From Cylindrobasidium torrendii FP15055 ss-10 (taxonomy: Eukaryota > Basidiomycota > Agaricomycetes > Agaricales > Physalacriaceae), in assembly GCA_000934385.1 (NCBI GenBank), contig KN880434.1, positions 329,014 to 393,013 of the forward strand: DNA of 64,000 bases, read 5' to 3'. Below are positions 1 through 10,676 of this stretch, one piece after another (the first letter of the stretch is position 1; the number at the start of each line of letters is the position of its first letter). The notes below the pieces were generated by a model that saw only the letters and a list, made by a program, of their open reading frames with translations, was not told the origin of the DNA and ran no database searches. The position numbers and the translations under genes were made by a program.

Positions 1-85
1 CGGCGCCTTGCCGTGCGAGCGGATGACTTTGGTATCGAGAGAAAATGTGCGTAACGGTCAATCGTACCTCAGCCATGGCTACTGA

Positions 86-93
86 TATAAATA
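86..93 (+). promoter_or_regulatory. TATA box of the esterase gene
   Basis: A TATAAATA octamer lies 51 bases upstream of the ATG at 144, a normal distance for a strong TATA-driven fungal promoter with a short leader. Assignment rests on sequence and position only. Confidence 0.6.
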
Positions 94-143
94 CGGACGG
101 TAAATTGTTTGCTTCAACCACTTTCCTGGTCCATCCCTGTACC

Positions 144-1151
144 ATGAAGCTCTTCTACTTTGCATTCTGTGCTATTGCTACGATTTTCAGTGTTTGTATC
201 GCTCAGACAATCCCGAGAGGACAGTTGACTGAAGCAAGTCCAACTCTTTGGTTTCCGCCTCACCATCATGTCCTTACGCTCGCGGTCTAGATCACGAACT
301 TTGGCTCAAACCCTACCAACGTCCGCAACTACGTCTACGTCCCTTCGAATTTGAAGAGTAGCCCTGGACTGCTCGCTGCTATCCACTACTGCTCTGGGAC
401 GGCGCAGGCGTTCTATTCTGGCACCGCCTACAAGTCGCTCGCGGACCAGTATGGCTTTATCGTGTTATACCCCAACGCACCAGATCCAAGTGGAGGGGGT
501 TGCTGGGACGTCCATAGCAATGCGACTCTGACTCATGACGCTGGAGGCGACTCCCTCGGTATCGTCAACGGAATGCGCTACATCGTCACTCAGTTCAACG
601 TCAACCCCGCGAAGGTCTTTGCCACAGGCCTTTCTTCTGGTGCTATGATGACGAATGTCCTTGCTGGCGCGTATCCGGACTTTATCAAGGCCGGCTCCGC
701 GTTTGCTGGTGTGAGTATTAGGAAAACTCATGTTCGAAGCAGTGGTGTTGATGGTTTGCGCGCGTAGGTTCCGTATGCCTGCTTCGCAGGCTCCTCGATG
801 TGGAACTCGCAGTGCTCGCAAGGCCAATCCATCAAAACTGGACAACAGTGGGGAGACCTCGTCCGCAGTGGGTATCCAGGATATACCGGCAGCCGCCCCA
901 AGATGCAGCTTTGGCACGGAACCGCTGACACGACGCTTTACACCCAGAACTTCTACGAAGAGGTCAAACAATGGACCAACGTCTTCAATGTTAGCGAGAC
1001 GGCCACGGCTACAACGCAGAACTGGCCCATTTCTGGTTGGACCAAGTCTGACTACGGCCCAAATGTGCAGGCTATCCTCGCTAACGGTGTTACGCACAAC
1101 ATTCCAATTCAGGCAACACAAGTCATTGAGTGGCTGGGGCTGAACGTTTAA
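144..1151 (+). CDS. secreted CE1-type carbohydrate esterase (acetylxylan/feruloyl esterase, PHB-depolymerase-like)
   Basis: Predicted secreted serine esterase of 297 residues that would remove acetyl or feruloyl groups from plant cell-wall xylan outside the cell. Exons 144-233, 291-710 and 768-1151. Residues 1-20 form a hydrophobic signal peptide ending at a likely AQ cleavage site. The nucleophile elbow GLSSG places the catalytic serine near 145; the acid is in HGTADTT (about D224) and the histidine in GVTHNI (about H280). There is no CBM1 cellulose-binding domain. The first intron (234-290) must start with GC: the donor GAA|GCAAGT is the only one giving the conserved LTE-ITNFG junction in phase, because the next exon is preceded by an in-frame TAG. 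The fold is clear; the exact substrate cannot be read from sequence. Confidence 0.88.
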
Positions 1152-1649
1152 CGTGATTATGGAAGGAATTTTGCAGTTGGTATATCGCTAGGGTACGCAT
1201 ACGCCCGCGTATTGTACACACTTGGTCCTGGATTCGTGGGTCAATCATACTCAATGAAAAGAAAATTTCTCTCGCTCTTACACCACATCTGTTGAGTCGA
1301 GATCAAGGACACAGGCCGAGGGCGCGCGGACTTCTTAGAGAAAGGCAGCATGCTAGGACTGTATTTCTGCTGTGTTCAATCTCTTCTGACTTAGTGCGCC
1401 TTCGAACGCTACAGCTGTGGGAGGAGTACAAACGAGGTCGGCGTTGCTAGAGATCACACACTTTATTCCACTGAGAAAAAGTAATTCATTTGTAACATAG
1501 AAAGCAAATCCCGCTACATGCATAAGATGCTGGAAGGTCTGGACGACGCTTATTAGAAGCCTATGTGCTTACTGTATTCACATCCAAACAGTCAAGTCAA
1601 TGTCCGTTGTGTCGAGGTATTTACGATCTGAAATAGCATCGCTATCTGC
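1152..1649. other. convergent intergenic region, esterase / RAT1
   Basis: About 500 bases between the stop codons of two convergent genes. It should hold both 3' UTRs. I see no ORF with family resemblance, no RNA gene and no repeat. Confidence 0.6.
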
Positions 1650-4600
1650 CTACCATCCTCCACCCCGCCCATACCCACCTCTCCCATTGTTGTATCCATA
1701 TCCGTTTGGAGGTTGTGACGACGGCGGCGGATTATATCCCGCATACCCCCCACGGGTTTGCGCGCCTCCGGGATACGAGGCGCCATATGCCCCTCCTCGT
1801 CCTTGATGGGAGCCGGAATATGCTGGAGGATACGCTGGCGCATGTGAGGCATACCCGCCCCCGGCGTAACCCCCTGGTGGACCGTATCCTCCACCTGCAG
1901 GGGCATTGTAACCACCATGATATCCCCCTCCGTTGGGCGGGCCGTAGCTGTTACCATTGTAGCCTCCACTGCTTCCATAGCCACCTCCATAGCCGTTCCC
2001 ACCACCTCCACCACCTCCCTGTCCTCCTCCAGAGCCATGGCCACCTGTATATCCACCTCGGTATCCACCAGCGCCTGCGCTACCCATGCGACCCGGGGCG
2101 CCATGAGAGCCTGGCGGGCCAGACTGCTGATGTCCGCCTCTGCCGCTACTGCCTCGACCGCGAGAGCCACCGCCGTAGAATGAGCCCGCTGGGCGATCAT
2201 GGAATTGATTGTAGTTGTCCCGACCGCCACGACCACGACCGCCGCCATTGCCGCCGCCCCGAACGGTACGCAAGTCTTGGGAGTCGAGATACCGAGGCGG
2301 CGGTATCACGCCAGGGAGTAGGGCGGAGCGATGGGGAGTCAACTGACGGGGGAACATATACAATACAGACAATGAGCAGTCATTTGGGATGTCATTCAAC
2401 TTCTCAAGAGGCGAGAAGTATGTCGAGCCAGGTATACACTCGGGATTGGGTAGGACACTGCCACTAATGCCCCGACTTTGCTGTGGGTCAAGCTGAAGAG
2501 GCTGTATGGGAATGAGATGATATACACAGTGAGAGGAGACTTGGACATGCCTTCTTATCGGTCCTCTTTGCGTACAAAGTTTCATAGAGAGGGTATATGG
2601 GATGGTCAGAGGAAGCAAAAATCACGTTGTTGCCAAAGGTGTTGCGTCGATTCTCATCCTCATTCAGCGTCTTGTATGGATCGCTCATTGCAGCGTGAAG
2701 CCTTTTTTCATCGATGAAAGGCAAAAGGGCAACGCCCTGCCACGCCATCCGTTTACCGTTCATGTCGATTTTGAAATCTTCGGGATAGAAGTCGATGATA
2801 GGCGAGTCTTTTGCGAGCATGAGGTGATGGAAGGCTTGTGGTATGTGGATGCGACTAAATGGTCAATATGATGTTCTCAACGAAGACATTGGGGAAAAGT
2901 ACCTTGCGGCAGGGAAGACGCCCATCAATTGTTCGTACGGTTTGAAAGGAATACCCTCTTCGAACTTGATGTCCAATGTATCAATGTCCGTGAAATCGGC
3001 AGCGAACGGGGCGAAGTGGTACGGATAGTACCATTGCCAGGACGGCGGCTGAAGGGCGTAAGCTTCACGTGACAGATTTGATTTATTCCCTACCCCTTGA
3101 TAATAGTACCCCAAAACCCAGGCCATGCCTTCGATATAGCATTTAGCTACCCTAGTGCTGTGAGATGGATTGAATTTCGAACATGTATGCAAACGCACTG
3201 CTTTCGAAACGCAAGGTCTTTCGGGTCGGCACCGAATTTGTACTTGTAATAACGATCCTGGTAGCCAGGTTCGAACAACCTGAGTATCCCTCATCAATAA
3301 TTGACCTGGACTCGGCAAGGGAGACGAACTTGACGGCATCTGCCTGCTCAACTGTCCCATCTGCATTCACAACCATTGACAGGTCCGGACTTGTGACCTC
3401 TTCGTCGTCGTCACCAGTGTCAAGCGTATCCTCATCTCCCTCCTCAAACTTCCTCTTCGTTGCAGTAGAGGTCGTGCTGGAAGCATCCGCTGTCTGCATT
3501 TCGGTATCCTCTTCAATAAAAGGCTCAACCGCAAGAATGCCACCGGCGCTCATCGGTGAGGCGTCAAGCGATGCCGATGGTATGTCGGTGGTCATAACAG
3601 GCTTGGCAGGCAATGAGGGTGTCTCAAACAAGTGAGGTGTGGGCGGCTTCGGAGGGAGGGAGGGGGACACTGATGCACTGTCTCCAGCAATGGTGTGATT
3701 ATCACTCGGGGTACCCTTTTGTCCAGCCAACTCCGCTTTGAGGAACTCGGCAGCGCTCATGTTGGCCATGCGAATGGCACGAATATTTGCAACAACATCT
3801 TTGTTTGAACCCGCCAGTGCTTTCTGTGCAGCGGCCAAATCTCCTGTCTGAGTACCACCGAGTCCCATAGCATCAGCATTCGCGGCGAAATCGTTTGGGG
3901 GGTGACGATTGGATTTATTATCGCCAGAGGAGCGGCCAGTAGATACAGATACATTGTTGTCCACTTTGCGACGCTTGTTGTTGGCAGCTTGGCGCTGTTC
4001 GGCTGAACGACCGTTAGACTTGATCGAACCATAATAGCGTGGCTTACACTCATGCCTGCGCTTGAATATATCGTCCTCGCGCTGCGCAAGTCCTTCGAGG
4101 ATCATAGCAATTCGATGCATCTCCAGCTTACCATTGTTCGTAAGATAGCCACCCATTCGCACCAGTTCTGTTTTCCAGAACCTTAACAAGGTGTCAATAG
4201 CACCTTCGCGAATTTCAAGAGAAGGAAGGTGCGGCAGAAAGTCGTTGCCGACGAAGAAAATGAGGAGAACCCAGTCGTCCAAGGCCTTTTCGGCATCATA
4301 TCCTGGAAAATGCGGCACGAAGAGTTCATGAGACAAGTATTCGCGCAAAATCGAGACGTCTAGAAAGATGAACGGTTTTTTCTGCCCAGTCATTTTTTGA
4401 GCGTAAGTAGCAATATCTTCGTCGGTTGCAGAACAGTGAGCCGCGAAATGACCCTCGGTGCCGCATTTCCGACAGCCTGAAGAGTTAGAATCTGAGAACA
4501 CGTCCTCGCGCAGTACTTTGAAGTACGGTTCGTGAGTCGCCAGAGCAAGCATGATAAGATCAGCATCCTGGTTCATAGTGAGTATTGGTATTCACATCAA

Positions 4601-5671
4601 TGGCAGGGATCACTTACAAGCCCATAGATAACGTGCTTGGTATTGGGGTCGTAACCAGGATTGGAACGCTGCCGCCGAATGTAAGCCATAATCTTGTGCT
4701 CGCCTTCGCCAGGAACAGAAGCGTCCGATATTATGACTTGCATCTGTGGAAGATAAGACATCCCGTTACAAAGGCAGGGGAAAAACTAACATTCTTCCAC
4801 CCTTCGTCGGAATTCATCTTTTGCACGACCCAATAACGCAAAGAAGCTGCCAACAAATCCATAAAAGGAGTGCCTGGGGTGATGGCGTTTGAGTCCCAGG
4901 CCTTCTTATTCTTCTCCTCGTCGCCGACAGTCTTGCCCATGGCTACTTAAATGTCACCAATAAAGATCACTGCTGTGGGACGAATGTACGCACACTCCCA
5001 TAGCACAAGATTCTCTTGCCGAGCCTCTTCCTTGATCTTGGCCTCAGCCGAAGCGCGGAAACGGCGAGAGCGCTGTTGATTCATCTTCGCGCGAGGAGCG
5101 ACACCATCTACAAGAGTGAGACCACGAAAAATGGTGCCGCTAGCGCTGTACGTACCAATAGCCATGAACAGTAGTTTCCTGGGGCGGACCATGTTGACTA
5201 CGCGTTCCGTGTAGCTAAAAATTTCAAGCATCATCTCCTCTTCGGTTTCAGGCGCAGGCTATGTAGCCGTCATTAACATCGTTACTGTGGCTTTTACCCA
5301 GGCGAGTACGAACCTTGCCCTCCGGATGAGTGCATGGATGAACCTATGTGCATTTCAGTATGATGAAAGTGCAGCCCTCAATGCTTACGCACAATACCGT
5401 TCATGTCCAGATACAGAGCATCAAATTCCTGACCATTGGGATTGGGACCGGCCATGTTAACGGGAACTTCCACTGGCCCATTGTCCGTATCAACGAGGAG
5501 AGCATCATCTTCAAGAACCGGTTGAACTGAGGTAGCTGAGTGGATGTAGAAGGGAAGGAGGTCATGTACGCACTAATTTTTGGGTACTTTTTACTCAACC
5601 AACGGAAAAGAGCCGGGACACCCTAACGACGAGGTCAACAAGGCGAATACAAGACAAGCAGCCAGTACCAT
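1650..5671 (-). CDS. RAT1: 5'-3' exoribonuclease Rat1/Xrn2
   Basis: Nuclear 5'-3' exoribonuclease for rRNA/snoRNA processing and torpedo termination of RNA polymerase II, acting with Rai1. 1129 residues. Exons (minus): 5671-5669, 5622-5574, 5526-5393, 5343-5314, 5258-5156, 5107-4994, 4942-4791, 4743-4618, 4567-3330, 3279-3199, 3151-3094, 3048-2903, 2854-2551, 2501-1650. The N-terminus reads [16 protein letters not shown], followed by the [21 protein letters not shown] and [14 protein letters not shown] blocks of the XRN nuclease core. A CCHC zinc knuckle has C269, C272, H277 and C282. The last 140 or so residues are Gly/Tyr/Ser-rich with RGG motifs. Oddities: the first coding exon is only ATG, and the last intron (2550-2502) is GC-AG (AAG|GCATGT). 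The acceptor of intron 2 has a 9-nt alternative. Head-to-head with eIF2B-delta, 207 bp apart. Confidence 0.95.
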
Positions 5672-5878
5672 TTCAAACGATTAAGGACGAAAAGAAGGGA
5701 TGAGTGCTGGCAAGTGAGCCAGTGTGATGGACGTTTCCGGCAAGATGTCTGCTCTGATCGAGAACTTTGACGTAACTCGGAGGGTTCAATTTCCACGTGG
5801 TGAACATCACTTTACGATGACTCGGAGAAATTGCTGATTGCGAACTCAATCTGGTCACTCACCATACACCATCTTACC

Positions 5879-7423
5879 ATGTCTGCGGTTGTTGCCACGA
5901 ATCAGCCAACGCCGGGGCCATCTGATGCACAGGCGGCGCCTCAGCCAAGTCAACCGTCGCAAAAGTCGATGAGCAAGGCTGAGCGACGAGATTTACAAGA
6001 ACGTCAACGCGCGGCGAAACTTGCGCAAAAACAACAACTCGGCGGGCCATCCCAACCATCACTCAACAAGGGAAAGCAGCCACCTACAACCCCAAAGAAA
6101 CCGCAGAGCCAGGATGCTCCAACCAGACCCAAAGAGGGCACTGTCACTCCAGCGAAAGCTCAAGCCGCCGTGGCCTTGGAAGATTCGTCCAATGGTCAAA
6201 AGTCCCGTGGACTTCGCATCTTCTCTCACTTCGGCGTGCCAAAGGCCCTTGGAACAGGCGTCAAGGGCGAGAGCGAAATCCATCCAGCTATCCTCCGCCT
6301 GGGTCTGCTCTTCTCCCAATTCAAAATATGTGGTGCCAACGCTCGATGCATTGCGTCGCTTTCCGCCTTCAAGACGGTGTGTGATTCGAGCTTTTTCGTC
6401 TTTATATCTGACGATAATCCAGGTCATACAAGACTATTCCACCCCTCCCAATAACACTCTGTCGCGCCATCTCATGACCCATATTTCCCCTCAAATTACA
6501 TATCTCGTTTCTGCACGACCTATGTCTGTCACAATGGGCAATGCGATCCGCCAGCTCAAGCTCGAGATTAGCGGATCCGACATTGATCTCCCCGAGCAAG
6601 ATGTATGGACATTCCTACTCCCATCTAATCACTACATTGACGTGCATTCTAGGCCAAAGACGCTCTGTGTCAGAAGATTGACAACTATATCAGAGACCGT
6701 ATCATAATGGCGGACGAGGTAATACAGGATCTTGCGGGTCAGAAAATCAAGGACGGGGATGTCATTTTGACATTTGCTCGGTGAGTACGCTGCGAAAGCC
6801 CACGATTGCGGTTATTTGATTTTGATGAAATAGGTCTTCCTTAGTTCAAAAGATCCTTCTCTCTGCACACGCCGAAGGCAAACAGTTTTCGGTCATCGTT
6901 GTCGACTCACGCCCGCTTAACGAGGGAAAGACGCTCCTGAAGGCGCTCACTAGCGTTCAGCCACCCATTCCCTGTACATACACTCTTCTCTCGGCCATCC
7001 CGGCTGTGATATCGCAGGCGAGCACAGTCTTCCTTGGCGCACATTCCCTGCACGCCAATGGTGCTGTTTATTCGCGCGCCGGCACTGCACTGGTCGCTAT
7101 GATGGCGAAGGCGCACGGAATCCCCGTCCTAGTGTCTTGTGAAACCTACAAATACAGCGAGACTGTCATGTTGGATGGCTTTGGGAAGAACGAGCTAGGT
7201 GCGTCTGTGCGGAACCCACTTCATCTTCAAGCTCACCATATTGTCAGCACCACCAACATTTTCCTCTTCACACCCACAGCCGAATCAAGCTCTCGAGATC
7301 TTAAACCCTCTTTACGACGTTACACCGCCAAACAGTATCACGGCCGTCGTGACCGAAGTCGGGATGATTCCTCCCAACAGCATTGGGTCCATCCCTCTTG
7401 CGTTGGGCGTGGTTACTCTCTGA
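5879..7423 (+). CDS. GCD2: translation initiation factor eIF2B subunit delta
   Basis: Regulatory delta subunit of the eIF2B guanine-nucleotide exchange factor, which recharges eIF2 with GTP and is inhibited by phosphorylated eIF2-alpha. 448 residues. Exons 5879-6376, 6423-6602, 6653-6780, 6834-7198, 7248-7423. Residues 1-120 are a charged, Gln/Pro/Lys-rich region, as usual in fungal delta subunits. The rest is the Rossmann-like IF-2B fold, with DVILTFARSSLVQKILL, VFLGAHSLHANGAVYSRAGTALVAMMA and the C-terminal ITAVVTEVGMIPPNSIGSIPLAL block. The ATG at 5879 has a CC at -2/-1 and opens the only frame carrying the conserved blocks. It converges with SEC22, with 281 bp between stops. Confidence 0.95.
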
Positions 7424-7704
7424 TCGAATGTAACTTTTATTTACTGTTGTCGTTGCATTTGCTATGTTCATACTTACTTATCAAGGCTGCCTATTGTCAT
7501 GTATCATACGGAGACGACCATGCCAACATGTAGAAGAGCTTCTTCAATCCAATGCATTGTGCAAATACCCGTGTTCCCAATGATATCACCCAGTGTCCAT
7601 TCGATGGGTATTTCAAGCTTCGAGCTTCAAGGATGGACATTGAAGAGTAATGTGAAAGTGCATATGCAAGCATTCTGCTAAAGTTGAATCAACTCGCCAC
7701 GTAT

Positions 7705-8569
7705 CTACCAGAATTTCCAGTATAACACGATGATGATAATGAGTGCGACACCACCCAGAGGTGCATACTGGCGTAGCATTGCGTCGAAGTTGATCTTGCG
7801 AGCGGCCTTGCGATACTTCTCGGACTCGGAGCGTAGCGATGTAGAGAGGTGGGACATTTCTAGACGAACAGTTCATTTGGGACGGAAGGGTGGACGCAAC
7901 AGACGCACTGTCGAGGGAGTCTCCACGCCATAAGAGCTCCTCCATGTTCTTTGTCATGATCCGCGTAACGTCTTGGAGGTCATCGTTTAGTCTATCAAGG
8001 CTGCTTGAGGCGGCGGCGGCGGTTCGTTGATCCTGGTAAAGGCGAGCAGTCTTGCTCATGAAGGTATCTGTGAGTGCGTCTGAGCTTTCAAGTTGTAGGA
8101 TCGTTGAAAGGGCGCACCGAATCCGACGAATGCGTATGGCTTTCGGACTTGCTCTACTTTAGGTCCATAACTTGTCGCAAACTCTTTTGACAATTCGTCC
8201 AGGTATGAGAAGGCGAGCTTGCGGGGGTATGATTTGTCGGCAATGGTCAGAAAGATGACATTGTCTGATATAAGATAACTGTCAAGAAGGAATGAGTGAG
8301 CTGGTGTTAATTTTGGGGAAAACATGCGTACTGTAGCGTATACGGCCCGCTTTCGATGGAGCACCGGGGCTCAGAGTTTATTGTTATCCGTCTGCAGATG
8401 AGCTTTGACTGCTGCTTATGTTCCTGGAGTGCTTGTTCTGTCTGAACACAGTTCAGTAGGTGCCCTCCTTGAATGAGCCCAATGCGGAGGCACTGACTTG
8501 CTCGTCGTCGACGCTGGCTGCGAGCGGGAGAGAGTCTGATGCGCGGACAATGATGGTAGAGCGGACCAT
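7705..8569 (-). CDS. SEC22: vesicle trafficking v-SNARE Sec22
   Basis: R-SNARE for ER-Golgi transport. 218 residues. Exons (minus): 8569-8498, 8441-8332, 8278-8118, 8067-7909, 7859-7705. Residues 1-115 form the longin domain (VRSTIIVRASDSLPLAASV, then LAFSYLDELSKEF). The SNARE helix follows, with LNDDLQDVTRIMTKNMEELLWRGDSLD; its zero-layer arginine is the R of LLWRGD. A C-terminal anchor with a run of Ile/Val/Leu ends in LYWKFW, so the protein is tail-anchored. Head-to-head with MPO1 across about 355 bp. Confidence 0.95.
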
Positions 8570-8924
8570 TGGGGGTGCAGATTAGCCAACGTTGGTCGCG
8601 GTCGCGGAGGAAGTGAGTAGACGCCACGTGCACGACACGTCGAGTAAGATGTCTAATTTGTGTGGCACACCCCAGAAAGGTACATGCAAAGGTTCATCGT
8701 TTCCGGATACGATACATAATTTGCATCCAATCCTGGCGCTGGGCGCACCCGTTCGACCACTGTCTGGCCACCGTTCCAGGCTGTGAACATCCATTTCCAC
8801 CAATGCATCCGGGCCGGGCCACTAGTAGTAGCCTGTGCCGGGTTTGATGTCATCCTGTAAGACCAGCTGGCTACGCCCACCGCCTGGTCCGCTATCTCCA
8901 TCTCGTCTTCCTTCCACCACCACC
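8570..8924. promoter_or_regulatory. divergent promoter, SEC22 / MPO1
   Basis: A 355-bp region between two divergent start codons, so it should hold both promoters. I see no strong TATA box and no other gene. Short ORFs here overlap each other on both strands and match no family. Confidence 0.5.
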
Positions 8925-9767
8925 ATGGCTAAAGCTAGCATCTTTGACATCGACAAGCAGGCACGTTGCGCTGACGAGCCAATTCCACCTTTCCACTTCT
9001 AATTCTCACCATAGTTCACTTTCTACGGCGCCTACCATGCCAACCCCGTGAATGTGGCAGTCCATATCACCTTTGTACCCATTCTACTCTGGACGGGTTT
9101 TGTTATCGGAGCGCATGTCCCTTGGGATGAGTGGGGTTTGCCGTCCTACCACAAGATATTCTTCGACCAGAGCTTCACGAACCCACTCGCTTTAATTCCC
9201 TTTGTCGAGGGCCTCGTCAACAGGAATGTGCAACTCACTGCTGCTTTCGATTTGAACTGGTCCTCAGTTGTCGCGTTGTCGATGCTTTCATTCTGGTACA
9301 CTCTCGAGCCGCTAGCTGCGGTGCGTGCAACCCCCTTGCCACTACTGCATCGCTCATCCATCGCAGTTCCTGTACACCCCACTCATGGCCTCCATGACCC
9401 TTACAAGCCTGGGCTACTCGCACCAGGAAGGGCACCTCAAGCCGGCTGTTATCATCCACATAGTTTCGTGGATCATGCAAGTGCTGGCGCATCAAATTTT
9501 CGAAGGACGCGCTCCTGCGCTGCTCGACAATCTTGTACAAGGTGCGTCTACATTATGGCCCATTTCGTGCTCAGGTCTCACGAGATCGCAGCTATTGCTC
9601 TGGCTCCGTTCTTCGTCTTCCTTGAAGTGTTGTACATGTTGGGATACAAACCAGCGCTGCACAAACGCATTCAAAACGAGATTGGAAAGGAAATTACGAG
9701 GGTGAGGAAGGCGGAGGGCAGCAAACGTCGCGCAACAGAGGCTGCAGTTTCTTCCAAGAATGATTGA
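8925..9767 (+). CDS. MPO1: 2-hydroxy fatty acid dioxygenase Mpo1 (DUF962)
   Basis: Predicted Fe(II)-dependent ER dioxygenase of the Mpo1/YGL010w family, which removes one carbon from 2-hydroxy fatty acids made during phytosphingosine breakdown. 230 residues. Exons 8925-8960, 9015-9320, 9367-9541, 9592-9767. The family hallmark FYGAYHANPVNVAVH gives candidate metal-binding histidines; a second set lies in YSHQEGHLKPA and VLAHQIFEGRAPALLDNL. Four hydrophobic segments fit an ER membrane protein. The first intron (8961-9014) has a GC donor, CAG|GCACGT; no GT donor is in the required phase 0. The tail is Lys/Arg-rich. Confidence 0.9.
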
Positions 9768-9900
9768 CATGGGAAAGTGGACTATGATTGCATTCTTTTC
9801 TTAAACACTGTAATTGTATTGTGTTACCTTTCTCCCAGAGAAAATGACTCCTTCGTCATTAAAGCAAGTCGGATCAAAGTACGCATTACAGTGTACAACA

Positions 9901-10533
9901 TTATAGACCAGCATGCCCTCCGGTCGAGCCAAAACCTCCCGCGCCACGGATAGTAGCCTCCAGGTCCTATGGGATGCGTCAACATATGGTTAGCAGCATC
10001 AAGTCGAAAACGCACATCGACCTCTTCGATTTCGGGGGTTGATATTTTCTCAAGTATGAGCTGTGCTATCCTTTCGCCCTGCTTGACTGAAAACGGCGTG
10101 AATGCCAGTGCATGGTGCAGACGCGCAACGCACTTTCAAAGTCTTTGTCCGAATGGTTGAAAAGCAACACAAAAAGGGTGCCACGGTAGTCCGAGTCCAC
10201 TACACCTGCCCCGGTGGCGATCATGAATTTGGCCGCGAGCCCGCTGCGAGGTGCGACGCGTCCATAGTGGCCGAGTGGGACGGCGAGCGAGAGCTGGGTG
10301 TCGACCGCGGCAGACTTACCAGCAGGAAGCACTTTGTCCTCTGCGGAGTAAAGGTCATATCCAGCGGCAAGTGCAGAGCCCCGCGTGGGGATAGTGGCAC
10401 GTTCAGAGAGGCGCTTGATGAGGAGGCGCTCAGTTGGCGGCGGTGCGGGGGTAGAGATAGAGTCGGTCATTTTGCGTTTCTTTGCGGGGGTATCCTGTGG
10501 GGCGGCAGTGGTAGACTCGATGGGAGCAGTCAT
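9901..10533 (-). CDS. DUT1: deoxyuridine 5'-triphosphate nucleotidohydrolase (dUTPase)
   Basis: Homotrimeric dUTPase that hydrolyses dUTP to dUMP and pyrophosphate, keeping uracil out of DNA and supplying dTMP synthesis. 178 residues. Exons (minus): 10533-10134, 10086-10016, 9966-9901. All five family motifs are present: [41 protein letters not shown] and the Gly-rich [10 protein letters not shown] arm. A 35-residue leader contains AKKRK, a probable nuclear localisation signal. The upstream region shared with the divergent neighbour carries three MCB-type elements, which fits S-phase expression. Confidence 0.96.
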
Positions 10534-10565
10534 AGAGTCAATTCCAAGAATTATGGTGGCAGGTC

Positions 10566-10602
10566 AAACGCGATTGGACTTTGTACGCGTTTGATCGCGT
10601 TT
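10566..10602. promoter_or_regulatory. cluster of three MCB/MBF-type elements in a divergent promoter
   Basis: Within 37 bp there is AAACGCGA at 10566-10573, a perfect MluI cell-cycle box ACGCGT at 10585-10590, and TCGCGTTT (inverted AAACGCGA) at 10595-10602. They lie 33-70 bp from the dUTPase ATG and 75-111 bp from the ATG of the divergent gene. ACGCGT is the classical site for MBF (Mbp1/Swi6), which drives G1/S genes in fungi. Confidence 0.7.
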
Positions 10603-10676
10603 CAAACTCCGCACAATATCGAAAGGCGCCCACTCGTGACTGCCTTCGCGCTCACTGTTCACCTCGATGCATCGCG

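Noticed and set aside
465..1121. 218-codon antisense ORF over the esterase
   Set aside because: It is opposite a gene with a clear signal peptide and catalytic triad; no recognisable domain.
1592..2248. Long minus-strand ORF in a second frame over the RAT1 tail
   Set aside because: It is a shadow of the Gly-rich repeat region, with biased composition and no family resemblance.
3063..3093. A 31-nt intron in RAT1
   Set aside because: A downstream acceptor gives a 45-nt intron and the conserved [16 protein letters not shown] junction.
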